Shown piece after piece: positions 1-9,042 of a stretch of 64,000 nt of DNA (its first letter is position 1; each line of letters starts with the position of its first letter). The notes under the pieces were generated by a model, which saw only the letters and a list, made by a program, of their open reading frames with translations, searched no databases and was not told the DNA's origin. The stretch comes from JBGQMW01 sp963769845 (GTDB taxonomy: Archaea > Thermoproteota > Bathyarchaeia > Bathyarchaeales > Bathycorpusculaceae): assembly GCA_963769845.1 (NCBI GenBank), contig CAVYNL010000015.1, positions 84,640-148,639 on the forward strand. The letters run 5' to 3'. The translations under genes and the position numbers were made by a program.

Positions 1-626
1 GCTGTACCATGCAGTGTAAGCACTGTCAGAACTACACGATTTCCCAATGGCTTGAAAACGGGGAGGTATACCCGCCTGCAGACTTGGCAAAAGAGGTCGA
101 ACGTCTCCGCTTGAACGGTTGCAGAAACGCAAATCTCGTCGGCGGTGAACCGACACCGTGGCTTGAACAGTGGCTGGAAACATTCAAGTTTGTCAACGTC
201 AACATCCCAGTCGTCTGGAACTCAAACAGTTACTACAGCCCTGAAACTGCTCGACTTCTGGCAGGATTCGTCGATGTCTACTTGCTTGACTTCAAGTACG
301 GGCTAAGCGAATGTGCAGAGAAGATCTCCAGCGCCCCAAACTACTGGGAAACATGCACGTACAACCACTTGGAGGCAAAAAAGTTCGGTGAACTCATATT
401 ACGCGTTCTTGTCCTGCCAGATCACTTGGAATGTTGTACAAAGCCGATCTTAAATTGGATCGCAGGCAACTTGGGCAGAGAAACAAGGGTCAACATAATG
501 TTCCAGTACAGGCCCGAATGGCATGCCTCCGAAATTCCAGAACTTCGAAGACGACTGACTCATGAGGAAATGGAAAGAGCCGTGCAGCTCGCAAAGCATT
601 CGGAACTTACGAATTTCATCACGTAA
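1..626 (+). CDS. Radical SAM enzyme, PflA-like, 5' truncated by window edge
   Basis: The frame is open from the first base. The CxxxCxxC iron-sulfur motif reads C-T-M-Q-C-K-H-C, with its first cysteine at bases 3-5, so the ATG at base 9 lies inside the motif and cannot be the real start. Following segments NLVGGEPTP and WNSNSYYS match the GGEPT SAM-binding region and core of pyruvate-formate-lyase-activating-enzyme-like radical SAM proteins (COG1313 type). These proteins cleave S-adenosylmethionine with a 4Fe-4S cluster to create a radical. The substrate cannot be read from the sequence. The N-terminal part lies outside the window. Confidence 0.9.
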   Translation, partial: CTMQCKHCQNYTISQWLENGEVYPPADLAKEVERLRLNGCRNANLVGGEPTPWLEQWLETFKFVNVNIPVVWNSNSYYSPETARLLAGFVDVYLLDFKYGLSECAEKISSAPNYWETCTYNHLEAKKFGELILRVLVLPDHLECCTKPILNWIAGNLGRETRVNIMFQYRPEWHASEIPELRRRLTHEEMERAVQLAKHSELTNFIT

Positions 627-696
627 AACCGTTGAGATGAGCGAAACCTATTTCTCAAGGCATTTTTACTTGAAGAGGCAGAATAAGTGAACAGAA

Positions 697-903
697 ATGC
701 CCTATTGTCCAGAGTGTGGTGGCGAGATGCAGTACATGCTTGGCACAAAGCACTATGTGTGCAAGAGCTGCGGGTTGTCCGTGACACAGCAGGAACTGAT
801 GGAGCTACGGGAGAAACTGCGTCCTAACGAGGAAACAAAGGAAGAAGAGCACGAGAGGCACAGAAAAGAATACCTAAAGTGGTATCTGAGTAAGAAAAAG
901 TAG
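697..903 (+). CDS. Small zinc-ribbon protein
   Basis: 68 aa. Two CxxC knuckles near the N-terminus (CPECGG at residues 4-9 and CKSCG around residues 22-26) form a zinc ribbon, followed by a highly charged helical tail rich in Lys and Glu. It sits about 70 bp after the radical SAM gene on the same strand and may be transcribed with it. No specific function is recognised; nucleic-acid or protein binding is the usual role of such ribbons. Confidence 0.7.
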   Translation: MPYCPECGGEMQYMLGTKHYVCKSCGLSVTQQELMELREKLRPNEETKEEEHERHRKEYLKWYLSKKK

Positions 904-1006
904 CCCTTGGACCTAAGTGCTGAGACTAAACACTAGCCAACGCTATGAAACTGGCAATATCTGGGCGATAGCTTTATTCTTGAAACCGAAGAACTAGGAA
1001 CGAAGA

Positions 1007-1834
1007 GTGCACATGTTGGAGATAATCTGCGTCGGCAACGAATTGCTGATCGGCAAAACATTGAACACGAATGCTCATTGGCTGGCAAAACATGCGACAT
1101 CGCTCGGAGTCATGGTAAAGAGAGTAACGGTGATTCTTGACGAAGTGGACGAGATCGCAACAGTTCTTCGTGAAGCCTTGAAGAGAAAACCACGCTTCAT
1201 AATAACAACAGGCGGCTTAGGGCCGACTTTCGACGATAAGACATTGGAAGGAATCGCAAGAGGTCTCAACCGCAAGCTTGAGGTTAACAAAAAAGCCGTG
1301 GAAATGGTCAAGGAAAAATACGAAAGCTACCTCAAGCAAGGCAAGATCAAGAAAGTTGAGTTAACCCCCGCCAGGGTAAAAATGGCTACCCTTCCAGAAG
1401 GCGCAGAACCGCTACACAATGCCGTGGGCACGGCTCCTGGCGTAATCCTGAGGGTTGACGGCACGTTCATAATTGCGTTGCCCGGCGTACCACCTGAGAT
1501 GGAAGCAATCTTCGACGAGTCAGTGGCACCCATGATCAAGAAGGAAGCTGGAAACTCGAGATTCTTTGAAAAAAACATCTACGCTGACCATATCATGGAG
1601 TCAAACCTCGCACCGCTAATCGACCAAGTAATGCACGACAATCCTCGCGTCTACATAAAATCCCACGTCTACACAAAGAGTAATCAGCGGCCTTCAGAAG
1701 GAAGACCGCACATCGAAATTCACTTTTCAACAACTGCAGAAACCTCCAAGACCGCCTCAGAACACTTGGACAAGGCAATAGCCGACCTGTCAAGACTGAT
1801 TGTGAACAGCGGCGGAAGAGTTAAACCAGCCTAG
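1007..1834 (+). CDS. CinA-like molybdopterin-binding-fold protein
   Basis: 275 aa, matching the MoaB/MogA-like domain of the CinA (COG1058) family. Visible motifs are CVGNELLIGKTLNTNAHW at the N-terminus, TTGGLGPTFDDKT around residues 65-78 and ALPGVPPEME around residue 160. There is no C-terminal deamidase domain, which is usual for archaeal stand-alone CinA-like proteins. The GTG at 1007 has AGGA 7 nt upstream; an ATG follows two codons later and is an alternative. The family includes enzymes acting on nucleotides such as ADP-ribose or NMN, but the substrate here is not known. Confidence 0.85.
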   Translation: MHMLEIICVGNELLIGKTLNTNAHWLAKHATSLGVMVKRVTVILDEVDEIATVLREALKRKPRFIITTGGLGPTFDDKTLEGIARGLNRKLEVNKKAVEMVKEKYESYLKQGKIKKVELTPARVKMATLPEGAEPLHNAVGTAPGVILRVDGTFIIALPGVPPEMEAIFDESVAPMIKKEAGNSRFFEKNIYADHIMESNLAPLIDQVMHDNPRVYIKSHVYTKSNQRPSEGRPHIEIHFSTTAETSKTASEHLDKAIADLSRLIVNSGGRVKPA

Positions 1835-1881
1835 AAGATTTCTAATCAGCTTCACGGCAACTTTAGGTCGCGGTGAAATCG

Positions 1882-2670
1882 ATGATTGCCGACTACCATA
1901 ATCACACTCTTTGGTCCCCCGACGGCAAGGGAAGCATGGAAGAGTACATCGCGAAAGCTCAGGAAATGGCTATCAGCGAAATCGGTTTTTCAGACCACAT
2001 GCTGGTTCACAAGCTCAAGTGTTACCCTCGCATGAGTCCTGAATCCATGCCCGAATACGTCAGGAGTTTTTTAGCTGTCCGGGAAGGGTCAAAGCTGCCT
2101 GTGAAACTGGGCATCGAGTTGGACTTCATACCTGGAAATGCCGAGGCAGTCAGAGAATTCATCAGCAAGTATCCGTTCGACTATGTTATTGGTTCGGTCC
2201 ACCTCATTGGAGATTGGGAATTCGAAGATCAGGACCGAGTTCAAGAATACCTGAAAAGAGACATCATGCAGGTCTACGAGGACTATTTCAGTCTAGTTAA
2301 ACAACTGTGCAAAACAGGCTTCTTCAACATCCTAGCTCATCCGGACCTGATCAAGATACGTGGATTCAAGCCGAACCGTGACTTCTCCGCTCTCTTGACT
2401 GATGTTGCAGAGACGATGGCAGAGGCAGACGTGTGCGCAGAAATAAACATGAGAGGGCTGACGCGGCCATGCAAGGAAATTTATCCTAGCGAACATTTTC
2501 TCAGAATACTCCACGCCCATGATGTCCAGATCACTTTCGGGTCAGACGCTCATGAACCCAACCAGCTGGGAAAATATCTCAGCGAAGGCATACGCTTGGC
2601 AAAGAAGGTCGGCTACACCAGCGCATGCGTGTTCGACCATCGCAGAAAGAGGCTTGAAAGAATAGGCTGA
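1882..2670 (+). CDS. PHP-domain phosphoesterase, histidinol-phosphatase-like
   Basis: About 262 aa. Metal-ligand motifs of the PHP family are visible: DYHNHT at the N-terminus, GFSDHM near residue 40, GIELDF near residue 79, IGSVHLIGDWEF, LAHPDLI and FGSDAHEP near the C-terminus. These fit HisK/HisJ-type histidinol-phosphatases or closely related PHP phosphoesterases. No other his genes are nearby, so the substrate is uncertain. The ATG at 1882 is preferred because GGTGA lies 5 nt upstream; an in-frame GTG at 1873 is the alternative. Confidence 0.85.
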   Translation: MIADYHNHTLWSPDGKGSMEEYIAKAQEMAISEIGFSDHMLVHKLKCYPRMSPESMPEYVRSFLAVREGSKLPVKLGIELDFIPGNAEAVREFISKYPFDYVIGSVHLIGDWEFEDQDRVQEYLKRDIMQVYEDYFSLVKQLCKTGFFNILAHPDLIKIRGFKPNRDFSALLTDVAETMAEADVCAEINMRGLTRPCKEIYPSEHFLRILHAHDVQITFGSDAHEPNQLGKYLSEGIRLAKKVGYTSACVFDHRRKRLERIG

Positions 2671-2771
2671 CGGTGCAACTTTACTTCTTTGTGTGAATCT
2701 GTAAACTGTTTTTCTGCTACTGATTTGCTCTTCATAAGTGCCATAAACGGTGTGAGCGACAGCATTCTCGG

Positions 2772-3914
2772 GTGAAAATGAAGTCACGGCTTGCAGGCGC
2801 TATTGTTGTTTTGACGGTGTTTGTTGCGCTTTTCTGTCTGTTTCCTGAAGGCTCATCAGCGAATTTCACTGTTACCTACCAGCTTCTGGACCGTGTGGGC
2901 GGTTCCACTCACTACAGGCTGAATGTTGCAGTTTCAGATTCCTTGTACCAGTATTATGTCGATAAAGACCACAAGCTCATCACTGCGAATGATTTTCCCA
3001 AGTTTGTCACTCCTTACACGTTCAAACCCGTGAGCGACAGTCTGCGGCAGCTGTATGACGACGATGAGGCTTTTGTTAACGGCGTGCTCATGATTGTTCA
3101 CCAGATAACTTACGAGTCGACCAGACCTCCGAAATACCCAGTGGAAACTATTGCCGCAGGAGACGGAGACTGCGACCTCTTCTCGTATGTTGTAGCGTCG
3201 ATAATCAAGGCGGGCGGACTCGATGCTGTGCTTTTCTATTATGAGAGCGAGTCTCACATGAACGTCGGCGTTAACCTTTCGCAGGACCCGATAGAGGCAA
3301 GAAGCGGCGTTGAATACGTGATGCACAATGGCAAAAAGTTCTACGTGGCCGAATGCACAGGAGAAGATTGGCAGAACGGTTGGAGAGTCGGAGAATGCCC
3401 AGACAACCTCAAAGAAGCATCCCTACAGGTGATCACTCTTGAAGGTTCCGAAACGTCTGCGCCCGGGCAAGTCTCGGCGAGCTACAATACCCTTCATCCT
3501 TCCATGTTATCCTTCGACAGCTCCACGAGTTTCCTCATACAAGGTGGTACCGTGACTTTTTCGGGACAACTTTCGCCAGTCATGCCTAGCGTAAACGTTA
3601 CAATCTATATCAAAGTCAACGGTCTACCGTGGTCAGAGCTAGCCACAACCCAGTCCGATTCCACTGGCCAATTCGGATACGTTTGGAATGCGGTCTCTGC
3701 AGGCATTTGTTCCGTTCGAGCAAGCTGGTCTGGAGACGAATCGTACGCTGCGGCTGACAGTTCAGTGCGCACGATAACGGTTCTCTCTCTGTTCTTCGTG
3801 TCGCTACTGTCCATCACTGTTGTCCTCGTCTGTGTCGGGGTCAGCATATTCTTGTTGTCTAGAAGAGCTAACCAGGCTTCCTCAGAGCCGGAACCGCCTG
3901 AAATTCCTTCTTGA
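2772..3914 (+). CDS. Secreted, membrane-anchored transglutaminase-like protein
   Basis: 380 aa. An N-terminal signal or anchor segment (about residues 5-30) is followed by a transglutaminase/papain-like core. The likely nucleophile is Cys in GDGDCDLFSYVVASI and the likely His is in SHMNVGVNL, with an acidic partner near YVAECTGED. An Ig-like beta domain follows (FSGQLSPVMP to TVLSL), then a C-terminal membrane helix (VVLVCVGVSIFLLS) and a short cytoplasmic tail. It is probably displayed on the outer face of the membrane. The start may be the GTG at 2772 or the ATG two codons on. Substrate unknown. Confidence 0.7.
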   Translation: MKMKSRLAGAIVVLTVFVALFCLFPEGSSANFTVTYQLLDRVGGSTHYRLNVAVSDSLYQYYVDKDHKLITANDFPKFVTPYTFKPVSDSLRQLYDDDEAFVNGVLMIVHQITYESTRPPKYPVETIAAGDGDCDLFSYVVASIIKAGGLDAVLFYYESESHMNVGVNLSQDPIEARSGVEYVMHNGKKFYVAECTGEDWQNGWRVGECPDNLKEASLQVITLEGSETSAPGQVSASYNTLHPSMLSFDSSTSFLIQGGTVTFSGQLSPVMPSVNVTIYIKVNGLPWSELATTQSDSTGQFGYVWNAVSAGICSVRASWSGDESYAAADSSVRTITVLSLFFVSLLSITVVLVCVGVSIFLLSRRANQASSEPEPPEIPS

Positions 3915-3975
3915 CAGAAAAAGCTTTACGTAGGCAAAAGTTTGATTCCTGAAAAGGCGCGTCTTCGCCGGTGTT

Positions 3976-4755
3976 ATGGAGTCTGATTGGCTGGTGTTGA
4001 TGGTTTTCATAATCGGGACTGCGGGGTCAGGTAAATCTCGGCTTACAGCGGCTTTCAGCGACTGGTTGAAAATATCTAAGCAGGATGTTGCGATAGTAAA
4101 CTTGGACCCTGGTGTTTCCACGCTTCCTTACTCGCCTGATGTTGATGTGCGCGACTATGTCAACGTTGACAAGCTGATGGATGAATACCGTCTTGGTCCC
4201 AACGGCGCGCTGATAATGGCTTCAGACTTGGTTGCTGACGAGATTGAAAAGGTCTCCAAAGATGTCGAAGAACTGCAGTCAGACATCGTGCTCGTGGACA
4301 CTTCGGGCCAGATGGAGCTCTTTGCGTTCAGAGCAAGCGGACCCTACATAGCCAGCGAGCTCACGAAAGAACAGAAAGTCATAGTATACTTGTTTGACGC
4401 CGTATTTTCCGTTAACCCGCAGAACTACGTCTCAAACCTCTTCCTTTCCGCAGCAGTCTACAACCGTTTCCTCATATCTCAGGTTCACATACTCTCAAAA
4501 TGCGATCTGCTCCCGAAGGAACAGATTGACAAGATCGTTGACTGGTCATCGAGCAAAAACGCTCTGGCAGATGCTATCGACCAGAACCTTGAGGGCACAA
4601 AGCGCTTATTGAACAGAGGAATAATGCAGGCGATCTACAAGCTCGGCCTCAGTTTTCCACTCATACCTGTCTCTGCGAAGACAAACGAGGGAATGATAAA
4701 CTTCAACATGACACTAGAACGCGTGCTTTCACAGGGCGACAAATATACTTTCTAG
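3976..4755 (+). CDS. GPN-loop GTPase
   Basis: 259 aa. The P-loop GTAGSGKS, the GPN insertion in RLGPNGAL around residues 75-78, the Walker B/switch DTSGQMELF and the base-specificity segment LSKCDLL identify the GPN-loop GTPase family (Pyrococcus PAB0955 type, related to eukaryotic GPN1-3). The eukaryotic members help assemble RNA polymerase; the archaeal role is not settled. Met9 (ATG at 4000) gives an N-terminus closer to the family (MVFIIGTAGSGKS) and may be the true start. Confidence 0.93.
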   Translation: MESDWLVLMVFIIGTAGSGKSRLTAAFSDWLKISKQDVAIVNLDPGVSTLPYSPDVDVRDYVNVDKLMDEYRLGPNGALIMASDLVADEIEKVSKDVEELQSDIVLVDTSGQMELFAFRASGPYIASELTKEQKVIVYLFDAVFSVNPQNYVSNLFLSAAVYNRFLISQVHILSKCDLLPKEQIDKIVDWSSSKNALADAIDQNLEGTKRLLNRGIMQAIYKLGLSFPLIPVSAKTNEGMINFNMTLERVLSQGDKYTF

Positions 4756-5229
4756 AAGCCTTCGAAGTCTCAGTGGTCTTCATCTAGGAGCTCCCATGCC
4801 GTTGCCAATGATCCGTTTCCCCTTTTCTAATATTGTCAGAGTACGATGATTATTGCATCATTTTCCTTGGTTTCAAAAGCTTAATTATTGACTTGACGCT
4901 TCTGGATAGTTCTTCGCCACGTCCATATCAGAAAATGAGAAGACCAGGCGCTCTTCACAAAAAACAGTGTTGTGACTCGTTTAGCTCCCGTTATTGCAGT
5001 GGCATCGCGTGTTATATTCGAGAGTTCACTGCGTCTGCCCTTTTCCTCACTAGTACTTCAGCGGAATCTGCAAACGCGAGCTTCCTAGAGACATAAGGCT
5101 CCCGATTCCACTTCGGTTTCTTGAGTTCTTGAACTGGTTACATCTATGAGCTCTCTCAGGAGCACGTCGGCTTAGTTGGTGGAAGAATTCAGGATGGACT
5201 GATTTTGAAAACATGATTCGGGGCAAGAG
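4756..5229. other. Intergenic region with a possible decayed small gene
   Basis: 474 bp without a convincing intact gene, between two convergent genes. A forward 87-codon frame (4833-5096) has poor coding character. On the minus strand, 5012-5137 is open and reads protein-like (from PVQELKKPKW to a TAA at 5012-5014). It lacks a start codon and appears to continue upstream in another frame from a GTG near 5170, as if one base had been gained. This looks like a remnant at best. No tRNA or hairpin RNA was recognised. Confidence 0.35.
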
Positions 5230-5502
5230 CTATTTTTCTGTGAGTTTGGGGGCGAGTTGTTCTATGGCTGCCTTGAGTTTGTTCCATTCTTCTAAGTTTC
5301 GCACGTTGAACTTGTGTTTTCTTTTCCACTTATCTTCTCTCTTTTGCCACATGTACATTCCGATCGACCTTTTTCCTGCTGATTCGAAGACAACGATGGC
5401 TTCCCACCATTTCTTGTTCTTGAAGATGGTGACGGAGTCGACCACTTTGTAGAAGTCAGATATCGGTAGCTTCTCTTCAGTCTGCTCTGTCATCGTGTTC
5501 AC
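5230..5502 (-). CDS. Small protein, possibly PC4/whirly-like
   Basis: 90 aa, not firmly recognised. The middle is beta-rich (SVTIFKNKKWWEAIVVFES, then RSIGMYMWQKR) and the end is a helix (EEWNKLKAAIEQLAPK). The pattern of aromatic strands followed by a W-x-K-L-K helix resembles PC4-like single-stranded-DNA-binding coactivators, but this is only a topological guess. Start may be the first ATG or the second at Met4. It is divergent from nothing close by and transcribed alone. Confidence 0.55.
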   Translation of the reverse strand: MNTMTEQTEEKLPISDFYKVVDSVTIFKNKKWWEAIVVFESAGKRSIGMYMWQKREDKWKRKHKFNVRNLEEWNKLKAAIEQLAPKLTEK

Positions 5503-5559
5503 CCTTTTTCTCTCATAGAATCTGGTCTTAAGGATTTAAATGTTTCAACACGGGCGCGT

Positions 5560-6579
5560 CTACAGTCTCTTGAACGTTCCGTCCTTGAGCACTTCGACAG
5601 TTGTTCCGTCTTTCTTCGTCACTTTCACTGTGGGTTTGGAAACGAGCAGGTCCATGTGGTTCTTAGACGGGTTCTTGCCGCACGGCATGTCTGAGTTGTT
5701 TCCGAAAGCAACATGGATCGTGCCGAAGACTTTCTCTGACTCTAGAAATTCTTCCACAAACCTTGCTTTGCGATTTATCCCGAAGGCGAATTCGCCGACG
5801 ATGTTTGCTCGACTGTCGGTCTCCAGGGAGTCTCTCACTTTCCTGAGCACCTGTGGTTCTTGTGAATTGGTTTCACGTGCTTTGCCTTTCTCGGCGGTCA
5901 CGCTTAACGGTTTGTTGATCGGGCCTATGCCGCCGATGGCCAAGTCGCAGACCAGCTTGCCCTCGAGCGAATCTTCGACTGGTGCGACTATTACTTCACC
6001 TGTTGGGAGGTTCATCCATTCATGTGTTCTTCGGTCAAGAATCGTGTCCGTGAAGAAGGGTCTTCCTTTCACGCTCATCGTGATGTGCGTGCCGGACGGA
6101 CTTGTGACTTCTACTCCTACTGCTTCTCCGAGCTTTCCGATTATCTTTTGTGCAAAGCCCTGCATTTCTTCATGCTCTTTGGTCGTCAAGGCCAGCGCGC
6201 CGTCGGTCAGCATGTCCATCGTGATGCCTGGGCAGTGTGCAAGCCGCGCCTTGTGAGTCTCTGTCTCCAATTTCGTGAGTTCTATGCGGAAAGAGGTCTC
6301 TTCACGGATACCACGAAGTAAGTTTATGTAGATGTCGGCTGGGTTTTTCTCAAGAATTGACACGATTTCCGGCGGCACTTTTTGACGATAAACGTTTACT
6401 TCAGACTCCAGTTTGACCAAGCGTGCTTTGAGGCCAAGTTTGATAGCGCCGACGACAAACATTTCGCTTACTTCAAGCTTTTCCTTGTCGCAAAAGACCG
6501 TTACGTGCTCGCCTTTCTTTGCCTCTAAAACAGACTTCAAAGCGTTCTTGGCAGCTTCTGAAGCTTCCAATTTTTTCAT
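5560..6579 (-). CDS. M29-family aminopeptidase (AmpS/aminopeptidase T-like)
   Basis: 339 aa. The C-terminal half carries the M29 metal-site segments: GEFAFGINRKARF, then FGTIHVAFGNNSDMPCGKN followed by NHMDLLVSKP. These supply the Glu, His and Asp ligands expected in aminopeptidase T and AmpS (COG2309). The protein is slightly shorter than the bacterial enzymes (about 400 aa). It probably trims peptides in the cytoplasm using a two-metal centre. Confidence 0.85.
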   Translation of the reverse strand: MKKLEASEAAKNALKSVLEAKKGEHVTVFCDKEKLEVSEMFVVGAIKLGLKARLVKLESEVNVYRQKVPPEIVSILEKNPADIYINLLRGIREETSFRIELTKLETETHKARLAHCPGITMDMLTDGALALTTKEHEEMQGFAQKIIGKLGEAVGVEVTSPSGTHITMSVKGRPFFTDTILDRRTHEWMNLPTGEVIVAPVEDSLEGKLVCDLAIGGIGPINKPLSVTAEKGKARETNSQEPQVLRKVRDSLETDSRANIVGEFAFGINRKARFVEEFLESEKVFGTIHVAFGNNSDMPCGKNPSKNHMDLLVSKPTVKVTKKDGTTVEVLKDGTFKRL

Positions 6580-6655
6580 CTCGCCACTAATCTATTAGTT
6601 GCAGATGATAAGGTTTTAGAGAAAGTGCACACTGATTATTTGTCTGGGAAATAGC

Positions 6656-7537
6656 ATGCACGAAAAAACGGCGAAGCTTCTTGCGTGTCCAGTCTGCTCA
6701 AAACCTCTCACTTTCGAAGGAAAAACCGACAATGGCCGTTTCATCAAAGGATGTTTCAAGTGTTCGGCTGGTCACGTGTACCAAGTCAAGGAGCAGGTTG
6801 GTCTTCTCAAGGATGCAAAGATGTCTGCAAGCGAGTTTGAATGGAAAGTCGACGTTGCAGACGAGAAAAAATACGCGGAAATAAGGTGCCAGTACGATTC
6901 GTACCTAACACGAGAGCAGAAAGCGGCTACGCAGAGAATGAAGGAGAAGCTTGTAGATCATGTTAATCGTTCGAGTGCAGAGTCCGACAACGTGGTTCTT
7001 GACATCGCCACGGGAATGGGCACTTTCCTGGCTTCACTGCTTGAGAATTGTTCGCAGGATGCTTCGATAATCGGGACAGACATAGATGAGAAGCCGCTGC
7101 GCGGACTCATGAATAAGACTATGAAAGCTGGAACCTATCCGAAGCTCTCGCTGGTTGTCACTGACGCTAAGCATCTGTGCTTCAGAAACAGTGTCTTTTT
7201 CACAGTTTCTTCATTCTTTGGTTTTGATAATGTTCCCGAAACAGGGTTGGCTTTTAAAGAAACCTCTCGAGTTTTGCAGGACGGTGGTCGCGTGTTCTTC
7301 AATTGCCTCTGGTATAGGGAGGGTTCAGAGAGCATGCGGCTTGCTGAGAAGCACGGGATCTGCGAGGTGGCCAATGAAGCAAGACTGAAGAAGACGTTAG
7401 CTCAGGCGGGACTTGTTCTTGACAGTGTGGAGGAAGCGTATTCTGGAGTGTGGCCTCATAATCCGATGGACTTGTTGCCAGTTGAGGGAGACGAGTACAA
7501 GCACGTTATCGCGCAGGTCCGCAAGCAAAAACGGTGA
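6656..7537 (+). CDS. Class I SAM-dependent methyltransferase with N-terminal zinc ribbon
   Basis: 293 aa. Residues 1-50 form a Trm112-like zinc ribbon (LLACPVCSKPL, then CFKCSAGH). A class I methyltransferase follows, with motif I VLDIATGMGTFL around residue 115, motif II IIGTDID, and an SVVTDA-like motif IV (LVVTDAKHLCF). The architecture matches bacterial RlmA-like enzymes and many uncharacterised archaeal methyltransferases. The substrate cannot be read from the sequence. Confidence 0.8.
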   Translation: MHEKTAKLLACPVCSKPLTFEGKTDNGRFIKGCFKCSAGHVYQVKEQVGLLKDAKMSASEFEWKVDVADEKKYAEIRCQYDSYLTREQKAATQRMKEKLVDHVNRSSAESDNVVLDIATGMGTFLASLLENCSQDASIIGTDIDEKPLRGLMNKTMKAGTYPKLSLVVTDAKHLCFRNSVFFTVSSFFGFDNVPETGLAFKETSRVLQDGGRVFFNCLWYREGSESMRLAEKHGICEVANEARLKKTLAQAGLVLDSVEEAYSGVWPHNPMDLLPVEGDEYKHVIAQVRKQKR

Positions 7538-7732
7538 GATTCTCATCGGCCGTTTGCGTGCTCATTATTCTTTGACACGACGTACACTGGAATCAGGGAC
7601 AACGCGCGCTGTCAGCATACGCTCGAACGCCTGATTTGAGGATAGCCTGCGTCATAGATTAGAACTGGTTGTTCTAGAAATTAGACAGATAACTTAAGAG
7701 AAAGGGTGGAAGCGGAAAGGTTATGGTTCTTT

Positions 7733-8941
7733 CTAGCAGGGGGCCATTTTCCCTTCGGCGAGTTCCATGCAGAATTTCTGTATGTTCTCCAACTCGTCGT
7801 CTAGGACTGCGTTTATTTCGTTCTTGACTCTGTCTGTGTGGTTGTTGTCTTTGGTTATAACCTGTGCTGCTGCGATTGCGGGGTGGTCTATGGGGCTTCC
7901 TATCCTGCTGAGTAGCCATATGTAGACTTCTTCCAGATCTTTGACTTCCTTGTACACGCGTTCGGCTATTCTGAACGTGAGGAAGTTGTAGATCTTTCCA
8001 ACGTGGCTAACAGGGTTCTTGCCTGCGGCGGCTTCTGAGCAGAATGGTCTGTTCAACGATATTAAGCCGTTAACGCGGTTTCCTCTGCCTACTTGTCCTG
8101 AGTCTCCGCTTTCTGCGCTTGTGCCCAGTACGGTGAGGTATAATCCTCCTAGGCCTCTTCCTTTCACGTCCAGCGTGTTGAGCTGTACGTCTACAAGGTC
8201 GAAGTTGGTGTTCACTGCCACGTACCGGTTGATTTCCTCAAGCATCTTTGTCTTCTTCTCGAAGTAGTCTTCTTCGTTGTTTATGTAACGGTCGACGATC
8301 GCCATTGCTACCGTGAGTTTCAGGTCGTTGCCATTTCTAAACGCCATGACTTTTATGTCTTCACCAGACTCGGGAAAACGCTTCTTGAACTGCTCAGAAT
8401 TCAGGTAATTCTCAGTCTGAAGGACTATTTTTTCGGTTCTTGTCATCGGCGCGTAGCCCACGGCGGCTGAGGTGTCGTTGGCGCCGAGGACTTTGCCTTT
8501 CCGTTTGAAGATGTCTGTGAGGCCGACTGACCCGGGCTTCAGTTCGATCTGGTATTTCACATGCTCCTCAGGATCAAGGAATCGCATGTTTTTCTTGAAC
8601 CAAGTTTTGGCTGCTTTTTTGGCTATCTCTTCGACGTCTATTCTCTGGTCGTCGATTCTGTCTGTGGCTCTGTCGCCTATCACGAAGAGTATCGGCTGTT
8701 CAACCGCGCCTCCCTTGAATTTCGGTTCGGTTTCTCCTGCTCTGAGTAGTGCTTTGTCTACGTTGTGATGGAGAATGGTGCCTGCCTTCTCAATGTACGC
8801 TCTGCTTAAACCTATTGAGATGCGGTCTGCCACTGCGTCGCATATGTAGTCAGGGTGTCCGAGGCCTTTCCTTTCGACTATTTCGATTAGCTGCTTTTCA
8901 AGCGGTGTCTGCTTGAGGTCTGCCACGATGATGTTTCGCAT
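7733..8941 (-). CDS. mat: Archaeal S-adenosylmethionine synthetase
   Basis: 402 aa, the archaeal-type methionine adenosyltransferase, which differs strongly from bacterial MetK. Diagnostic stretches include IVERKGLGHPDYICDAVADR near the start, LHHNVDKALLRAGE, VIGDRATD, NGNDLKLTVAMA, GDSGQVGRGNRVNGLIS and EVYIWLLSRIGSPIDHP. It converts methionine and ATP into S-adenosylmethionine, feeding the several methyltransferases and radical SAM enzymes in this window. A GAGGG ribosome-binding site lies upstream of the ATG. It shares an approximately 100-bp divergent promoter region with an HTH-CBS regulator. Confidence 0.97.
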   Translation of the reverse strand: MRNIIVADLKQTPLEKQLIEIVERKGLGHPDYICDAVADRISIGLSRAYIEKAGTILHHNVDKALLRAGETEPKFKGGAVEQPILFVIGDRATDRIDDQRIDVEEIAKKAAKTWFKKNMRFLDPEEHVKYQIELKPGSVGLTDIFKRKGKVLGANDTSAAVGYAPMTRTEKIVLQTENYLNSEQFKKRFPESGEDIKVMAFRNGNDLKLTVAMAIVDRYINNEEDYFEKKTKMLEEINRYVAVNTNFDLVDVQLNTLDVKGRGLGGLYLTVLGTSAESGDSGQVGRGNRVNGLISLNRPFCSEAAAGKNPVSHVGKIYNFLTFRIAERVYKEVKDLEEVYIWLLSRIGSPIDHPAIAAAQVITKDNNHTDRVKNEINAVLDDELENIQKFCMELAEGKMAPC

Positions 8942-8987
8942 GTTGTTTTCCCTCTTTTCTAGAGTTTACCGTGTATTTGCAGCAAAG

Positions 8988-8998
8988 AATATATATCT
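8988..8998. promoter_or_regulatory. Shared TATA-like element between mat and the HTH-CBS gene
   Basis: The near-palindromic AATATATATCT lies 46-54 bp upstream of the mat ATG and about 45-55 bp upstream of the TTG of the HTH-CBS gene. It is the only strongly TATA-like sequence in the divergent region, so it may serve one or both genes. Position and direction are inferred from spacing only. Confidence 0.5.
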
Positions 8999-9042
8999 TA
9001 CTGTATACCCATGTAAGCGAAGATAACTGGTGGTTATTTCAG

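Noticed and set aside
4833..5096. An 87-codon plus-strand frame in the gap before the PC4-like gene
   Set aside because: Composition is Ser/Phe/Cys-rich, there is no ribosome site, and the opposite strand reads more protein-like.
5540..6256. A 238-codon plus-strand frame opposite the M29 aminopeptidase
   Set aside because: Shadow of a well-supported gene; Ser/Phe/Pro-rich, no motif.
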